Origin: SHLQ01 sp964610745
GTDB taxonomy: Bacteria > Actinomycetota > Acidimicrobiia > Acidimicrobiales > SHLQ01
Direction: 5' to 3'
Length of the DNA: 64,000 bases
Assembly: GCA_964610745.1 (NCBI GenBank)
Contig: CAZSYL010000011.1
Span: forward strand, 15,096-79,095
Shown: positions 1-8,803 of the stretch, piece after piece
How positions within the stretch are numbered: position 1 is the first letter of the stretch
Layout of the letters: every line of letters starts with the position of its first letter
The notes under the pieces: model-generated
The model's input: the letters and a program-made list of their open reading frames with translations, nothing else
Told to the model about the DNA's origin: nothing
Databases searched by the model: none
Translations under genes and position numbers: made by a program

Positions 1-50
1 CACGTTTGGGCAAACACCTCAGGGCGGTTGCTGAGATAGAAGATCTGCAT
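1..50 (-). CDS. Possible 5' end of an unidentified gene (runs off the window)
   Basis: On the minus strand an ATG opens a frame that stays open for 16 codons to the window edge, starting MQIFYLSNRPEVFAQ. The fragment is too short to classify; the beginning resembles GT-B-type proteins only loosely. It follows the UDP-glucuronate decarboxylase gene on the same strand after an 83-nt gap, so it could be the next gene of that operon. No convincing Shine-Dalgarno sequence precedes the ATG. Confidence 0.3.
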   Translation of the reverse strand, partial: MQIFYLSNRPEVFAQT

Positions 51-63
51 GCGCCAGCATCGT

Positions 64-87
64 ACCAACGGACGTTGACCCGTTGGT
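64..87. terminator. Short perfect inverted repeat, possible terminator
   Basis: ACCAACGG and CCGTTGGT form an 8-bp perfect stem with an 8-nt loop, about 50 nt after the decarboxylase stop codon. There is no T-tract, so it may be a weak terminator, an RNA stabiliser, or chance. Confidence 0.25.
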
Positions 88-133
88 GAACAACGACCGA
101 ACGATCGGACTGAAGAACGACCTTTAGCCTCGG

Positions 134-1078
134 CTAGCCAACGTCGTCGAGAAGCTCGGCAAAGTACGAAATCGTGTGCTCGAGGCCCTCGCGAAGTTGC
201 ACCTTTGGCTCCCACCCAAGCAGTTCGCGGGCCTTGGTGATGTCGGGCTTGCGCTGCATCGGGTCGTCGACGGGCAGGTCGTGGTACGTCACCTTTGAAC
301 CCGTATCGACCATTTCGGTGACCATCTCGGCGAGCTGACTGACAGTGAACTCGTTGGTGTTGCCAATATTGACCGGCGCGTGGACATCAGAGTCGAGCAG
401 CGCCAGGAACCCGCGAATCTCATCTTCGACATAGGTGAAGCTTCGAGTCTGAGAGCCGTCACCGTAGATGGTGAGGTCCTGACCCTTGAGTGCCTGAACA
501 ATGAAGTTCGAAACCACCCGGCCATCGTTGGGACGCATGCGCGGCCCGTACGTGTTGAAGATGCGGACGATCCTCGTATCGAGGCCATGGTGCGTGTGGT
601 ACGCCATGGTCATGGCCTCAGAAAACCGCTTTGCCTCGTCGTAGCAACCGCGTGGGCCGACCGGGTTTACATTGCCCCAGTAGTCCTCGGTCTGCGGATG
701 CTGCATGGGGTCGCCGTAGACCTCCGAGGTCGATGCCATGAAGAACTTGGCATCTTTGGCTTTGGCCAACCCGAGTGCATTGTGAGTGCCGAGCGAACCG
801 ACCTTGAGCGTTTGGATCGGCATCTCCAGGTAATCGATTGGCGATGCCGGGGACGCGAAATGCATCACGACATCGACGGTGCCCGGAACCCACATGTAGT
901 TCGACACGTCGGCGTTGGCGAACTCAAAGCCCTCTTTACCGAAGTTGTGTTCGATGTTTCGGGTCTCGCCGGTGACGAGATTATCCATTGCAACGACTTC
1001 ATCACCCCGCGCGAGAAGTGCGTCGCCCAGGTGTGATCCGAGAAACCCTGCCCCGCCGGTTATGACAACACGAGCCAC
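134..1078 (-). CDS. uxs: UDP-glucuronate decarboxylase (UDP-xylose synthase)
   Basis: A 314-residue extended short-chain dehydrogenase/reductase. The NAD-binding GGAGFLG lies at residues 8-14, the TSEVYG segment at 117-122, and the catalytic YxxxK (YDEAK) at 146-150; YDEAKRFSE and the NTYGPRM stretch are typical of UDP-glucuronate decarboxylases. It would convert UDP-glucuronate to UDP-xylose in the cytosol. The GTG start shares one base with the TAG of the upstream UDP-glucose dehydrogenase gene, so translation is probably coupled and the two enzymes form a UDP-glucose to UDP-glucuronate to UDP-xylose path. A related NAD-dependent epimerase is the alternative, but the length and motifs fit the decarboxylase best. 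Confidence 0.88.
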   Translation of the reverse strand: MARVVITGGAGFLGSHLGDALLARGDEVVAMDNLVTGETRNIEHNFGKEGFEFANADVSNYMWVPGTVDVVMHFASPASPIDYLEMPIQTLKVGSLGTHNALGLAKAKDAKFFMASTSEVYGDPMQHPQTEDYWGNVNPVGPRGCYDEAKRFSEAMTMAYHTHHGLDTRIVRIFNTYGPRMRPNDGRVVSNFIVQALKGQDLTIYGDGSQTRSFTYVEDEIRGFLALLDSDVHAPVNIGNTNEFTVSQLAEMVTEMVDTGSKVTYHDLPVDDPMQRKPDITKARELLGWEPKVQLREGLEHTISYFAELLDDVG

Positions 1079-2376
1079 TATGAGCGACCGATCCCCTGGT
1101 AGGTGAATCCACGGCGACGAACAGCGCCGCGGTCCAACAAGTTGCGAGCGTCGACGATGTGCTTGTTCGCCATCACCTCAGCAATCTTGTCGAGATCGAC
1201 GAACTTGAACTCTTCCCATTCGGTCAGGATTGCCAAGACCTCTGCACCTTCAGCAGCAGCGTAAGCATCGTCGACAACTTCAACCTCGGGAATTGGGCAG
1301 TCCTTTCCGACCGGATCGTAGGCACGGACGTTCGCTCCCGCTTCGACCAAACGAGAAACAATCTCTATCGCAGGCGAGTCACGCATGTCGTCGGTGCCGG
1401 CCTTGAAGGTCAGTCCCAACACGCCAATGTTGACGCCCTTGAGCGAATCTCCAGCGGCGAGGTTGATCTTGTCGACCACGCGGTCGAACTGCTGATCGTT
1501 CACTTCGATAACGCCCTTGAGGAACGCAAAGTCGTACCCCGCATCCTCGGCAATACCGATCATTGCCTTGGTGTCCTTCGGGAAGCACGAGCCACCCCAA
1601 CCAGGTCCGGGCTTGAGGAAGTGATGACCGATTCGGCTGTCGTAGCCAATACCCATCAGGACGTCCGCGACGTCAGCTCCAGCAGCTTCACAGACAGCGG
1701 CAACCGCGTTTGCGAACGAAATCTTGGTCGCAAGAAACGCGTTCGCCGCATACTTACAGGTCTCGGCCGATGCAGGATCGGTGATGAGGATGGGGGCGCG
1801 GACGCCCAAGTAGAGGGCCGCGACCCGAGATGCTGCGCCACGATCCTCGGCGCCGATCACGACACGGTCCGGGTTCAGGAAGTCACCCACTGCAGATCCT
1901 TCACGGAGGAACTCGGGGTTCGACACAACGTGCACATCTGGACGGCCCATGGCCCGCTCGACCAGGAGCGTCGATCCAACAGGAACGGTCGACTTGTTGA
2001 CGACGATGGCGCCACGATCGAGAAACGGCGCAATCTCACGAGCTGCAGCCTCAACATAGGAGAGGTCAGCACGTCCATCAGCGCCCTGAGGTGTTGGCAC
2101 GCACAGGTATATGAATTCGCGACCTTTGACCGCGTTCTCCGCGCCGAGGACGAACTGCAGACGGCCAGCCTTTTGGTTCTCTTGAACGATTGTCTCCAGA
2201 CCATCCTCATGGATTGGAATCTCGCCCCGCTTCAACATGTCGACCTTTGCGGGGTCGATGTCGGCACACACCACGTCGTGGCCCAACTGTGCAAAACATG
2301 CACCGGTCGTCAAACCCACGTAGCCGGTTCCAACTACTGCGATCTGTGAAGTCGATCGAATCTCGTTCGTCGCCAT
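1078..2376 (-). CDS. ugd: UDP-glucose 6-dehydrogenase
   Basis: A 432-residue protein with the three-domain UDP-glucose/GDP-mannose dehydrogenase layout. The N-terminal Rossmann motif GTGYVGL is at residues 16-22, the NPEFLREG segment at 153-160, the conserved Lys208 and Asn212 in the central helix, and the catalytic Cys264 in GGSCFPKD. It oxidises UDP-glucose to UDP-glucuronate with two NAD+. A GAGGAG ribosome-binding site lies 8-9 nt before the ATG. It sits 16 nt after the LCP-family gene and overlaps the decarboxylase gene by one base, so the three genes are probably one operon serving cell-envelope polysaccharide synthesis. Confidence 0.95.
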   Translation of the reverse strand: MATNEIRSTSQIAVVGTGYVGLTTGACFAQLGHDVVCADIDPAKVDMLKRGEIPIHEDGLETIVQENQKAGRLQFVLGAENAVKGREFIYLCVPTPQGADGRADLSYVEAAAREIAPFLDRGAIVVNKSTVPVGSTLLVERAMGRPDVHVVSNPEFLREGSAVGDFLNPDRVVIGAEDRGAASRVAALYLGVRAPILITDPASAETCKYAANAFLATKISFANAVAAVCEAAGADVADVLMGIGYDSRIGHHFLKPGPGWGGSCFPKDTKAMIGIAEDAGYDFAFLKGVIEVNDQQFDRVVDKINLAAGDSLKGVNIGVLGLTFKAGTDDMRDSPAIEIVSRLVEAGANVRAYDPVGKDCPIPEVEVVDDAYAAAEGAEVLAILTEWEEFKFVDLDKIAEVMANKHIVDARNLLDRGAVRRRGFTYQGIGRS

Positions 2377-2392
2377 CTAAACTCTCCTCTGC

Positions 2393-4066
2393 CTAGCCAC
2401 TTAGTGCGCTGCAACCAATCCCAACCGGTGGACGTCCTCGCACGACAGGGCCGAGGGGACTCGGAACACCAACATCTACGACCGGGGCTGCTGATCCTTC
2501 AGCGTCAACCCCAGAGGGTAGGTCCTCTTCTCCCTCCGCCGCAATACTGGCGACCGATGTCTCACCAGCATCTTGCACCGGTGCAACCGTCGTCGTGGAC
2601 GTCGATGCGGAGTTGTTCTCGTTCCTGGCAGCTCGGAGAGCGTTGTCGAGCGCCGGCGTGAGATCAGCTTCAGCCCGGGGAAAGACCCGAACGCCAGCAA
2701 AATCGGGCCCCACCTCTACTCGCAACACGGCTCCGTTTTCGGCCACAAACCGGGGCGGTGCCTCGAGGTACCGCCCGACGAGCAGCGCCTCTTCTTGCTC
2801 GTTCGGGTCGAACCGAATCGTCGTCGCCGCCACAAGCTCGTCATCGACGCTCAGCGCCTCGAAGCCGCGCTCAGCAAGTTGACTCCCGTGGCGCTCTTCA
2901 TCTGAATGCACCTCGACCTCTACCTCCGGGGGGCGAACGCCGTCATCGATGCCCTGGAAGCGCTCCAGGAGGTCGGTGGTTCCTTCGGTAAGCAGCGACT
3001 CGCCCAGGTACGCGCCATCATCAGAGAACGTCGCCGCGACCGGGACCGTGTCGATCTCGAGCGCCTCGGTGTCGAAATCGCTGAACGCTGCGGCCAGGTC
3101 GGCCATGTCGCCGGGGGTGAGCTCCTCATCGAGTTGCACGGCTTGGGACCCCGCATTGATGAAACTGTTGATTCGACTGATGTCGCTTCGTCCAATCGCC
3201 AGAATTTCCTCGGCGGTGAGAACGAGGAATTCCTGTTGGCGCGCGATTCGAGAAAGGTCGGGGGAGACTGTCTCGAGCTCCACCCACTCACCATCGATCA
3301 GTTCTTCGATCGAGCGTGCCCGCACATAACTCAACGATTCGCTCCCGTTCAGGTTGAAGCAACCTTCTTCTGGAACCCGAAGGCCCGACCCTAGATCGCG
3401 TGTCGGAAACGGGAAGTACACCGGCACTCCACCCACGATGTCGACGATGTTGGAGAACCCTGCGAAGTCGATTTGGACGAAGTGATTGATCGGAACTCCA
3501 AGGGTCGTATCGATCGCGCTGATGAGGGCACCGATCCCGCCAACTGCCTGGGTCGCGTTCAATCGCGTTGTCGCTCCACCCTCCTCGACCTCGACAATGA
3601 GGTCACGTGGGAGCGAAAGGACCGACGCTGAACCTGTCGCTGGATCGAGTCGGACCACAAGAATCGTGTCCGGCCGGACAATTCCGCGGGCCTCATCCTC
3701 GGTCTCACGACCGATTCTCACCGGATCGTCTTCGTCGAGCCCTTCGGAGCTGTCAACGCCGACGAGGAGAATGTTCACCGGTTCACCCGGATCTCCTCCC
3801 TGGGCCAGCACGTCAGGGCCAACGCTGATTCTCGGAACCTCGCTCAGCACCACGTCGGCTCGCCAGAATACAAACGCCGCTGCAAAGCACACCGCCCCCA
3901 TGGTCAGGCCGACGATCAGAAGAAACCGCTGTGGCCACGAGCGTCTAGGGCGGCCACGCAGGCCCGTGTGCATGACGAGTGGCGATCCGGCCTGCTCAGC
4001 CTCAGGGGAGAGACTCAACGGATTGGAATCGACCGCGGCGGCGGTGCCTGAGTCTTGCGAGGTCAT
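2393..4066 (-). CDS. LytR-CpsA-Psr (LCP) family cell-wall polymer ligase
   Basis: A 557-residue type II membrane protein: cytoplasmic N-terminus rich in Arg/Pro, one transmembrane helix at about residues 48-68, and an LCP domain from about 98 to 290 with NILLVGVDS, the RPDT motif, SLPRDL, INHFVQIDFAGF and the late conserved YVRAR segment. The C-terminal part (about 370-460) resembles a LytR_C domain, followed by a Ser/Thr/Ala/Glu-rich tail. LCP proteins transfer undecaprenyl-linked polymers to peptidoglycan. Its position as first gene before ugd and the decarboxylase fits attachment of a uronate- or xylose-containing polymer. The key Arg and Asp residues are present, so it should be active. 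Confidence 0.88.
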   Translation of the reverse strand: MTSQDSGTAAAVDSNPLSLSPEAEQAGSPLVMHTGLRGRPRRSWPQRFLLIVGLTMGAVCFAAAFVFWRADVVLSEVPRISVGPDVLAQGGDPGEPVNILLVGVDSSEGLDEDDPVRIGRETEDEARGIVRPDTILVVRLDPATGSASVLSLPRDLIVEVEEGGATTRLNATQAVGGIGALISAIDTTLGVPINHFVQIDFAGFSNIVDIVGGVPVYFPFPTRDLGSGLRVPEEGCFNLNGSESLSYVRARSIEELIDGEWVELETVSPDLSRIARQQEFLVLTAEEILAIGRSDISRINSFINAGSQAVQLDEELTPGDMADLAAAFSDFDTEALEIDTVPVAATFSDDGAYLGESLLTEGTTDLLERFQGIDDGVRPPEVEVEVHSDEERHGSQLAERGFEALSVDDELVAATTIRFDPNEQEEALLVGRYLEAPPRFVAENGAVLRVEVGPDFAGVRVFPRAEADLTPALDNALRAARNENNSASTSTTTVAPVQDAGETSVASIAAEGEEDLPSGVDAEGSAAPVVDVGVPSPLGPVVRGRPPVGIGCSALSG

Positions 4067-4138
4067 GGGTCGCTCAAAATCATAGCGCTCATCACACGAG
4101 CGGATGGGCTGCGAGAATTCTATCCACGCTCTTGCTGG

Positions 4139-4933
4139 CTAGTTCGTCTCGCTCGATGACCGAAGGTGAACAACGTCTCCCACAGCGATTCGTTGTTGTC
4201 GACCGTCCACGTCGACGAGTAGTGACCCGGAAGGATCGATATCGGTCGCCCGACCCGTTACGACCGACTCCCCGACCTCTACTCGAACTCGCTGACCAAG
4301 GGTGACACAACGAGTCCGGTAGGCGTCGAGAAGTTGTCCCGCGCCGAGTGTTTGCACTCGCTGCAGCTGTCGATCGAATGTCGGGACGAGGCTCAGCGCG
4401 AGCTGCCTGGGGGTCACGGGCTTTCCAGACAAGTGGTCGAGAGCAGCAGCTTCAGGAAGTTGATCAAAGAACGGCGGAGGCCAGGTCACATTGCAACCCA
4501 GCCCGGCGACTACGCCTTGGAAATCACCGTCCAGAACGACCGAAGAGCTCAACATGCCGCCCAGCTTGCGACCCACAAGCTCAGGTTCGTCACCTGTTGC
4601 GACGACCACATCGTTCGGCCATTTCAACCCGACGGAGCGATTGGTTTGGGCGATCGTGTCCACGATCGCCACTCCGAGCGCAGTCGGAACGAGGTGAGCT
4701 GTTGGCGCATCGAGCCACGGCACGTAGAACGACACCATGAGACCTCCACCCGGATCTTGTTCCCACGAACGGTCCAAGCGGCCCCGTCCAGCGGTCTGCT
4801 CATCGGTGAACAACACCCGTGCTGTCGTCGGGTCGCGAACGGCTTCGATCGCCAGATCTTGGTTCGTTGAACCGGTCTGCGCGACCCACGAAACTTCCTG
4901 AAACCGGCCAGCGCGGAGCTCATCGTGTTGCAC
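4139..4933 (-). CDS. birA: Biotin--[acetyl-CoA-carboxylase] ligase
   Basis: A biotin protein ligase of about 264 residues without the N-terminal DNA-binding domain. It has the adenylate-binding TAGRGRLDRSW motif, the KWPNDV motif, GRKLGGML, and a C-terminal SH3-like barrel (about the last 50 residues). It makes biotinyl-AMP and loads biotin on the carboxylase lysine. The frame stays open up to about position 5029, but that would run over the divergent accA start; I chose the GTG at 4933, which gives MQHDELRAG before the conserved SWVAQTGSTNQDL segment. The start is therefore uncertain by up to about 30 codons. It is divergent to its presumed substrate gene, the BCCP-containing carboxylase. 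Confidence 0.9.
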   Translation of the reverse strand: MQHDELRAGRFQEVSWVAQTGSTNQDLAIEAVRDPTTARVLFTDEQTAGRGRLDRSWEQDPGGGLMVSFYVPWLDAPTAHLVPTALGVAIVDTIAQTNRSVGLKWPNDVVVATGDEPELVGRKLGGMLSSSVVLDGDFQGVVAGLGCNVTWPPPFFDQLPEAAALDHLSGKPVTPRQLALSLVPTFDRQLQRVQTLGAGQLLDAYRTRCVTLGQRVRVEVGESVVTGRATDIDPSGSLLVDVDGRQQRIAVGDVVHLRSSSETN

Positions 4934-4998
4934 ACCGCAGTTTGTCTCGGAGATCTCGTCGATCCAACTCGCTTCTTGGGTACTGCTTCGACTACGAA

Positions 4999-6759
4999 AT
5001 GAGGATGCTAACCAACGTTCTTGTGGCAAACCGCGGTGAAATCGCGGTTCGGGTAATCCGCGCGTGCAAAGAGCTCGGAATTACCACCACTGCCGTGTAC
5101 TCCGAACTCGACCGCAACTCGCTCCACGTGCGGCTCGCCGATCAGGCGTTCGCACTCGGCGGGCAGACGGCGGCGGAGAGCTATCTAAATACCGAGCGAA
5201 TGCTTGAGATCATTGCCGAGAGCGGTGCTGATGCCGTCCACCCCGGTTACGGATTCTTCTCTGAGAACGCCGACTTTGCACGGGCGATCACCGACATGGG
5301 GGTCACCTTCATTGGACCTCCAGCGGAGGCGATCGAAGTGATGGGCGACAAGATCTCGGCACGTGAGGCAGCTGAAAAGGTCGGCGTCTTTGGTGTTCCC
5401 GGGACGACCGACCTCATCACCGACCCGGCACAGGTGCTGGCGTTCGGCGCCGAGAATGGCTGGCCCGTCGCAATCAAAGCCGCGTACGGAGGTGGCGGCC
5501 GAGGAATGAAGGTGGTCGCTGGCCCAGACGAGGTTGAAGAGGCAATCGAGTCAGCTCAACGCGAGGCGGTTGCCTACTTTGGCCGCGACGAGATCTACAT
5601 GGAGCGTTATCTATCCGCTCCCCGCCACGTCGAGGTTCAGATCCTGGCCGACACACACGGCAATGTCGTCTCGCTGGGAACACGCGACTGTTCTCCGCAG
5701 CGCCGCCACCAAAAGCTCATCGAAGAGGCACCCGCTGCGGGCATCGACCCGTCGATTCTCCACGAGATGAGTGAGGCGGCAAAGAAGGTTGCTGTCGGCT
5801 GCGACTACACCAACGCTGGCACTGTCGAGTTTCTCTACGAGGACGGCAACTTCTACTACCTCGAGATGAACACCCGTCTCCAGGTCGAACATCCCGTCTC
5901 CGAGCTCGTGACAGGAATCGACCTCGTCGAACAACAGCTGCGCGTGGCATCTGGCGAGGAACTGAGCTTCTCGCAAGAGGACATCGACATTCGAGGTCAT
6001 GCAATAGAGATCCGAATCAACGCGGAAGATCCTGCCGAAGGTGCCTTCCTCCCCTCCCCCGGTCCAATCACGACGCTCTCAGCGCCTGATGGCTTTGGCA
6101 CACGGTTCGATACCGGCTACAGCTCGGGCGACGAGATCAGTCAGTTCTACGACAACTTGGTCGGCAAGCTCTGCGTTTGGGGACATGACCGCCCAACCGC
6201 AATCCGCAGAGCGCTCCGAGCGCTCGACGAACTCGTCATCGAGGGCGTCGCTACCACGGTTCCGGCCGATATTGCCATCCTTGAGAGCGAGGCGTTTCAG
6301 GCAAACACGCACTCGACCAACTGGGTCGAGAATGAACTCGACCTGTCTGGTGTCCGCTACCAGGGGTCAGCGCCGACCGTAGACGGAAGCGACGAACCAC
6401 TGGTGGAAAGGACCGTCCCCGCAGAGGTCAATGGTCGCCGTTTCGAGGTCAAGGTCTGGGTTCCCGAGGGCGCAGCGACGACCGCTGCACCGAGGAAGAA
6501 GCGTTCTGCTGCAGGCTCGGGTGGAGCGTCGAGCGGCGGGGGCAGTGGCGTCATCGAAGCGCCGATGCAGGGCACGATCGTCGGCGTGCAGGTCGAAGCG
6601 GGCGACTCGGTTTCGGCCGGCGACACGATCGTGGTGCTCGAGGCCATGAAGATGGAAAATGCCATCACCGCCGACATCGATGGCACCGTTGCCGAGATTG
6701 CTGTGGCCCAAGGCGACTCCGTGGGCTCCGGAGATCTCCTCGCTCGTATCACGCCGTAG
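4999..6759 (+). CDS. accA: Acyl-CoA carboxylase alpha chain (biotin carboxylase-BCCP fusion)
   Basis: A 586-residue fusion. The N-terminal biotin carboxylase has VLVANRGEIAVRVIRA, the ATP-grasp glycine loop AYGGGGRGMKVV and the catalytic EMNTRLQVEHPVSE segment. A Ser/Gly-rich linker (about 490-510) leads to a biotinyl domain ending in EAMKMEN, with biotin-accepting Lys551. The product carboxylates biotin for a separate carboxyltransferase (acetyl- or propionyl-CoA carboxylase); no beta chain is in this window. Two ATGs are close together (4999 and 5005); the first gives MRMLTNVLVANRG. The frame is open upstream, but that part overlaps birA and lacks conservation. Confidence 0.94.
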   Translation: MRMLTNVLVANRGEIAVRVIRACKELGITTTAVYSELDRNSLHVRLADQAFALGGQTAAESYLNTERMLEIIAESGADAVHPGYGFFSENADFARAITDMGVTFIGPPAEAIEVMGDKISAREAAEKVGVFGVPGTTDLITDPAQVLAFGAENGWPVAIKAAYGGGGRGMKVVAGPDEVEEAIESAQREAVAYFGRDEIYMERYLSAPRHVEVQILADTHGNVVSLGTRDCSPQRRHQKLIEEAPAAGIDPSILHEMSEAAKKVAVGCDYTNAGTVEFLYEDGNFYYLEMNTRLQVEHPVSELVTGIDLVEQQLRVASGEELSFSQEDIDIRGHAIEIRINAEDPAEGAFLPSPGPITTLSAPDGFGTRFDTGYSSGDEISQFYDNLVGKLCVWGHDRPTAIRRALRALDELVIEGVATTVPADIAILESEAFQANTHSTNWVENELDLSGVRYQGSAPTVDGSDEPLVERTVPAEVNGRRFEVKVWVPEGAATTAAPRKKRSAAGSGGASSGGGSGVIEAPMQGTIVGVQVEAGDSVSAGDTIVVLEAMKMENAITADIDGTVAEIAVAQGDSVGSGDLLARITP

Positions 6760-6761
6760 AT

Positions 6762-6787
6762 GCCGGGGGATATCGTCCCCCTTTGGC
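6762..6787. terminator. Bidirectional terminator between convergent genes
   Basis: GGGGGA and TCCCCC form a 6-bp stem with loop TATCG, followed on the plus strand by TTT; flanking GCC/GGC could extend it. It lies in the 38-nt space between the convergent accA and the flavoprotein gene, so it may serve both. Confidence 0.55.
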
Positions 6788-6797
6788 CTCCCGGCGG

Positions 6798-8162
6798 CTA
6801 TTCGGCAGCTTCGATCAGGGTCTCGCTGAGGGTGGGGTGGACGAACAGCGTCTCAGCAAGATTGCTGACCGTCAGCTGGTTCTGAACGCACAAGGCGACC
6901 ACAGAGATTAGCTCCGCAGCGTGACGACCTACGATCGAGCCGCCGAGCACGACGCCGGTCGCCGGGTCAGATATCAGCTTTACGAATCCTCGTACATCGT
7001 CGTTGATCAGTGCCTTGGCCGATGCGGAGAACGGAACCTTGGTGACGCGCACCTTGCGGCCCTGGGCGAATGCCTCGGCTTCGGACACGCCAACATCTGC
7101 AATTTCGGGCTCGGTAAAGATGGCCGACGCGGCCTTGCTGTAGTTGATGTGATTATGCGGGCGGTCCGTGTGCATCCCGAGCATGTGCTCGGCGATCTTG
7201 CGCCCCTGCATGGAAGCGACCGAGGACAGCGGGAGCTTCCCGGATAGGTCGCCTGCCGCGTAGATGTGCGGCACATTCGACTGCGCATTGTGGTCGATCT
7301 TGATATAGCCCCACTCGTGTTCGATACCAGCGTCGTCAAGGCCGAGGTTTTCTGAGTTTGGGATGGAGCCAATCGCGAGCAACGCATGAGAGCTATCGAC
7401 GATGCGACCGTCGTTGCACTTCACCTGCACACCGTCGCCGACCCGGTCGATACTCGTCGAACGAGCCCCCTTCAGCAGGTGCACGCCACGATCGATGAAG
7501 TTCTTCTCCAGTTCGTAGGCAACCTCAGGGTCCTTGTCTGGCAAAACGTGCTGCCGGCTGACGATGAGCGTCACCTCTGAACCAAGCGACGTGAACATGT
7601 GCACGAATTCGACACCGGTGACGCCGGAGCCGACAACGGTCAAATGCTCAGGAATCTCCGGCGGCGGGTAGGCATCGCGGGTGGTGAGAATTCGTTCACC
7701 ATCAGGTCGGCACCACTCGGGGATCCGGGGGCGACTTCCCGTCGACAGGAGGATTCGATCAGCTTCGAACGACTCGACGGTGCCATCGTTATGCGTGGCC
7801 TCGACGTTCTTTGCATCGAGGAGCTTGCCGGTGCCTGAAATGATCCGCACATTCTGACTGCTGAGCAGCTCGTTGTTCTTCTCCTCGAGATCACTCATGA
7901 TGTGTTTGAGACGCTCATCGAGGTTTCCGATATTGATGTCCGGGTCAACCTGCTGCAGGCCCATGCCGGCGCTGCGACCCAAGAACGAGAGGGCTCCACC
8001 GGTTGCGATCATGGCCTTCGATGGAATGCAGTCCCAGAGGTGGGCAGCCCCACCGATCACGTCGCGCTCGATAATGGTGACTTCAGCACCGAGACGTGCT
8101 GCATAGGTAGCAGCAGCGACACCTGCAGGACCACCGCCGATTACTGCGAAACGAGTTGTCAT
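6798..8162 (-). CDS. lpdA: LpdA-like NAD(P)H:quinone oxidoreductase of the disulfide-reductase family
   Basis: A 454-residue flavoprotein with an FAD-binding GGGPAG (residues 9-14), a second NAD(P)-binding VGSGVTGVE motif and the C-terminal dimerisation domain ending in HPTLSE. The redox-active CxxxxC of lipoamide dehydrogenases is broken: the motif reads AHLWDC, with Ala40 in place of the first cysteine and only Cys45 kept. The same kind of loss is known for Mycobacterium tuberculosis LpdA (Rv3303c), which reduces quinones rather than lipoamide, so that role is more likely than E3 function. A true E3 with both cysteines lies elsewhere in this window. Soluble transhydrogenase-like activity is an alternative. 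Confidence 0.8.
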   Translation of the reverse strand: MTTRFAVIGGGPAGVAAATYAARLGAEVTIIERDVIGGAAHLWDCIPSKAMIATGGALSFLGRSAGMGLQQVDPDINIGNLDERLKHIMSDLEEKNNELLSSQNVRIISGTGKLLDAKNVEATHNDGTVESFEADRILLSTGSRPRIPEWCRPDGERILTTRDAYPPPEIPEHLTVVGSGVTGVEFVHMFTSLGSEVTLIVSRQHVLPDKDPEVAYELEKNFIDRGVHLLKGARSTSIDRVGDGVQVKCNDGRIVDSSHALLAIGSIPNSENLGLDDAGIEHEWGYIKIDHNAQSNVPHIYAAGDLSGKLPLSSVASMQGRKIAEHMLGMHTDRPHNHINYSKAASAIFTEPEIADVGVSEAEAFAQGRKVRVTKVPFSASAKALINDDVRGFVKLISDPATGVVLGGSIVGRHAAELISVVALCVQNQLTVSNLAETLFVHPTLSETLIEAAE

Positions 8163-8227
8163 AGGTCGTCAATACTACTTGTCGGGCTGCACCATCTCGC
8201 GCACTGCTGCGGCTACGATCCTTGACC

Positions 8228-8803
8228 GTGATAGCTCTCGCCGCTCCGCTCTATGTCGCGACCGGTGTCCTGATCCTGGCCGGTCTTGCAAAGTTGCACC
8301 GACCATCGGCCACTGCGGGGGCGCTTCGACAGCTCTCCGTGCCGATGCCACTCGTCAGCGCCCGCGTTCTTGGCCTCGCCGAGGTGGGAATCGGCGTTGC
8401 TGCGGTGCTGACCGGGAGCCGCCTTGCCTGGGCTGGCGTCGCGTTGAGTTACCTCGGATTCACCCTCTTTGTACTGTGGGCTCTCGGCGACGAGAACCGC
8501 GTTGGATCATGTGGCTGCTTTGGGCGAGAGGACACTCCGGTCACCCCCGGCCACGCTGCATACAACGCGGCCGCAACCGCCGTTGCAACCCTGTCGGTCC
8601 TCGATCCAGTGAAGCTCTCGGCCATTGAGGTCTCGTTCCTCGAAGGACTGCTGACCGCTGGCCTCATCGCCGCCGGCATCGCCCTCAGCATCGTGGTCTT
8701 GTCTGTTCTTCCCCGCACCCTGACGCTCGCCACCGGTTCTGCACCCCCTGCGGTCAGGGAATTCTCACTCGACTCCACAACCACCCCTCGAGGACGTACA
8801 TGA
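8228..8803 (+). CDS. MauE/DoxX-like membrane protein
   Basis: A protein of about 191 residues with four to five hydrophobic segments and a conserved SCGCFGRED loop (Cys95 and Cys97 by this start). The loop and topology match the MauE family, which in methylotrophs is needed with MauD for the disulfide-rich methylamine dehydrogenase light chain. The GTG at 8228 was chosen; a TTG two codons earlier (8222) is equally possible. Its TGA overlaps the next ATG (ATGA), so it is translationally coupled to the light-chain-like gene. The N-terminal segment is typical of DoxX-related proteins, hence the broad family name. Confidence 0.75.
   Translation: MIALAAPLYVATGVLILAGLAKLHRPSATAGALRQLSVPMPLVSARVLGLAEVGIGVAAVLTGSRLAWAGVALSYLGFTLFVLWALGDENRVGSCGCFGREDTPVTPGHAAYNAAATAVATLSVLDPVKLSAIEVSFLEGLLTAGLIAAGIALSIVVLSVLPRTLTLATGSAPPAVREFSLDSTTTPRGRT

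Noticed and set aside
4934..5029. Longer BirA with start near 5029
   Set aside because: It would overlap the accA start and adds residues without conservation.
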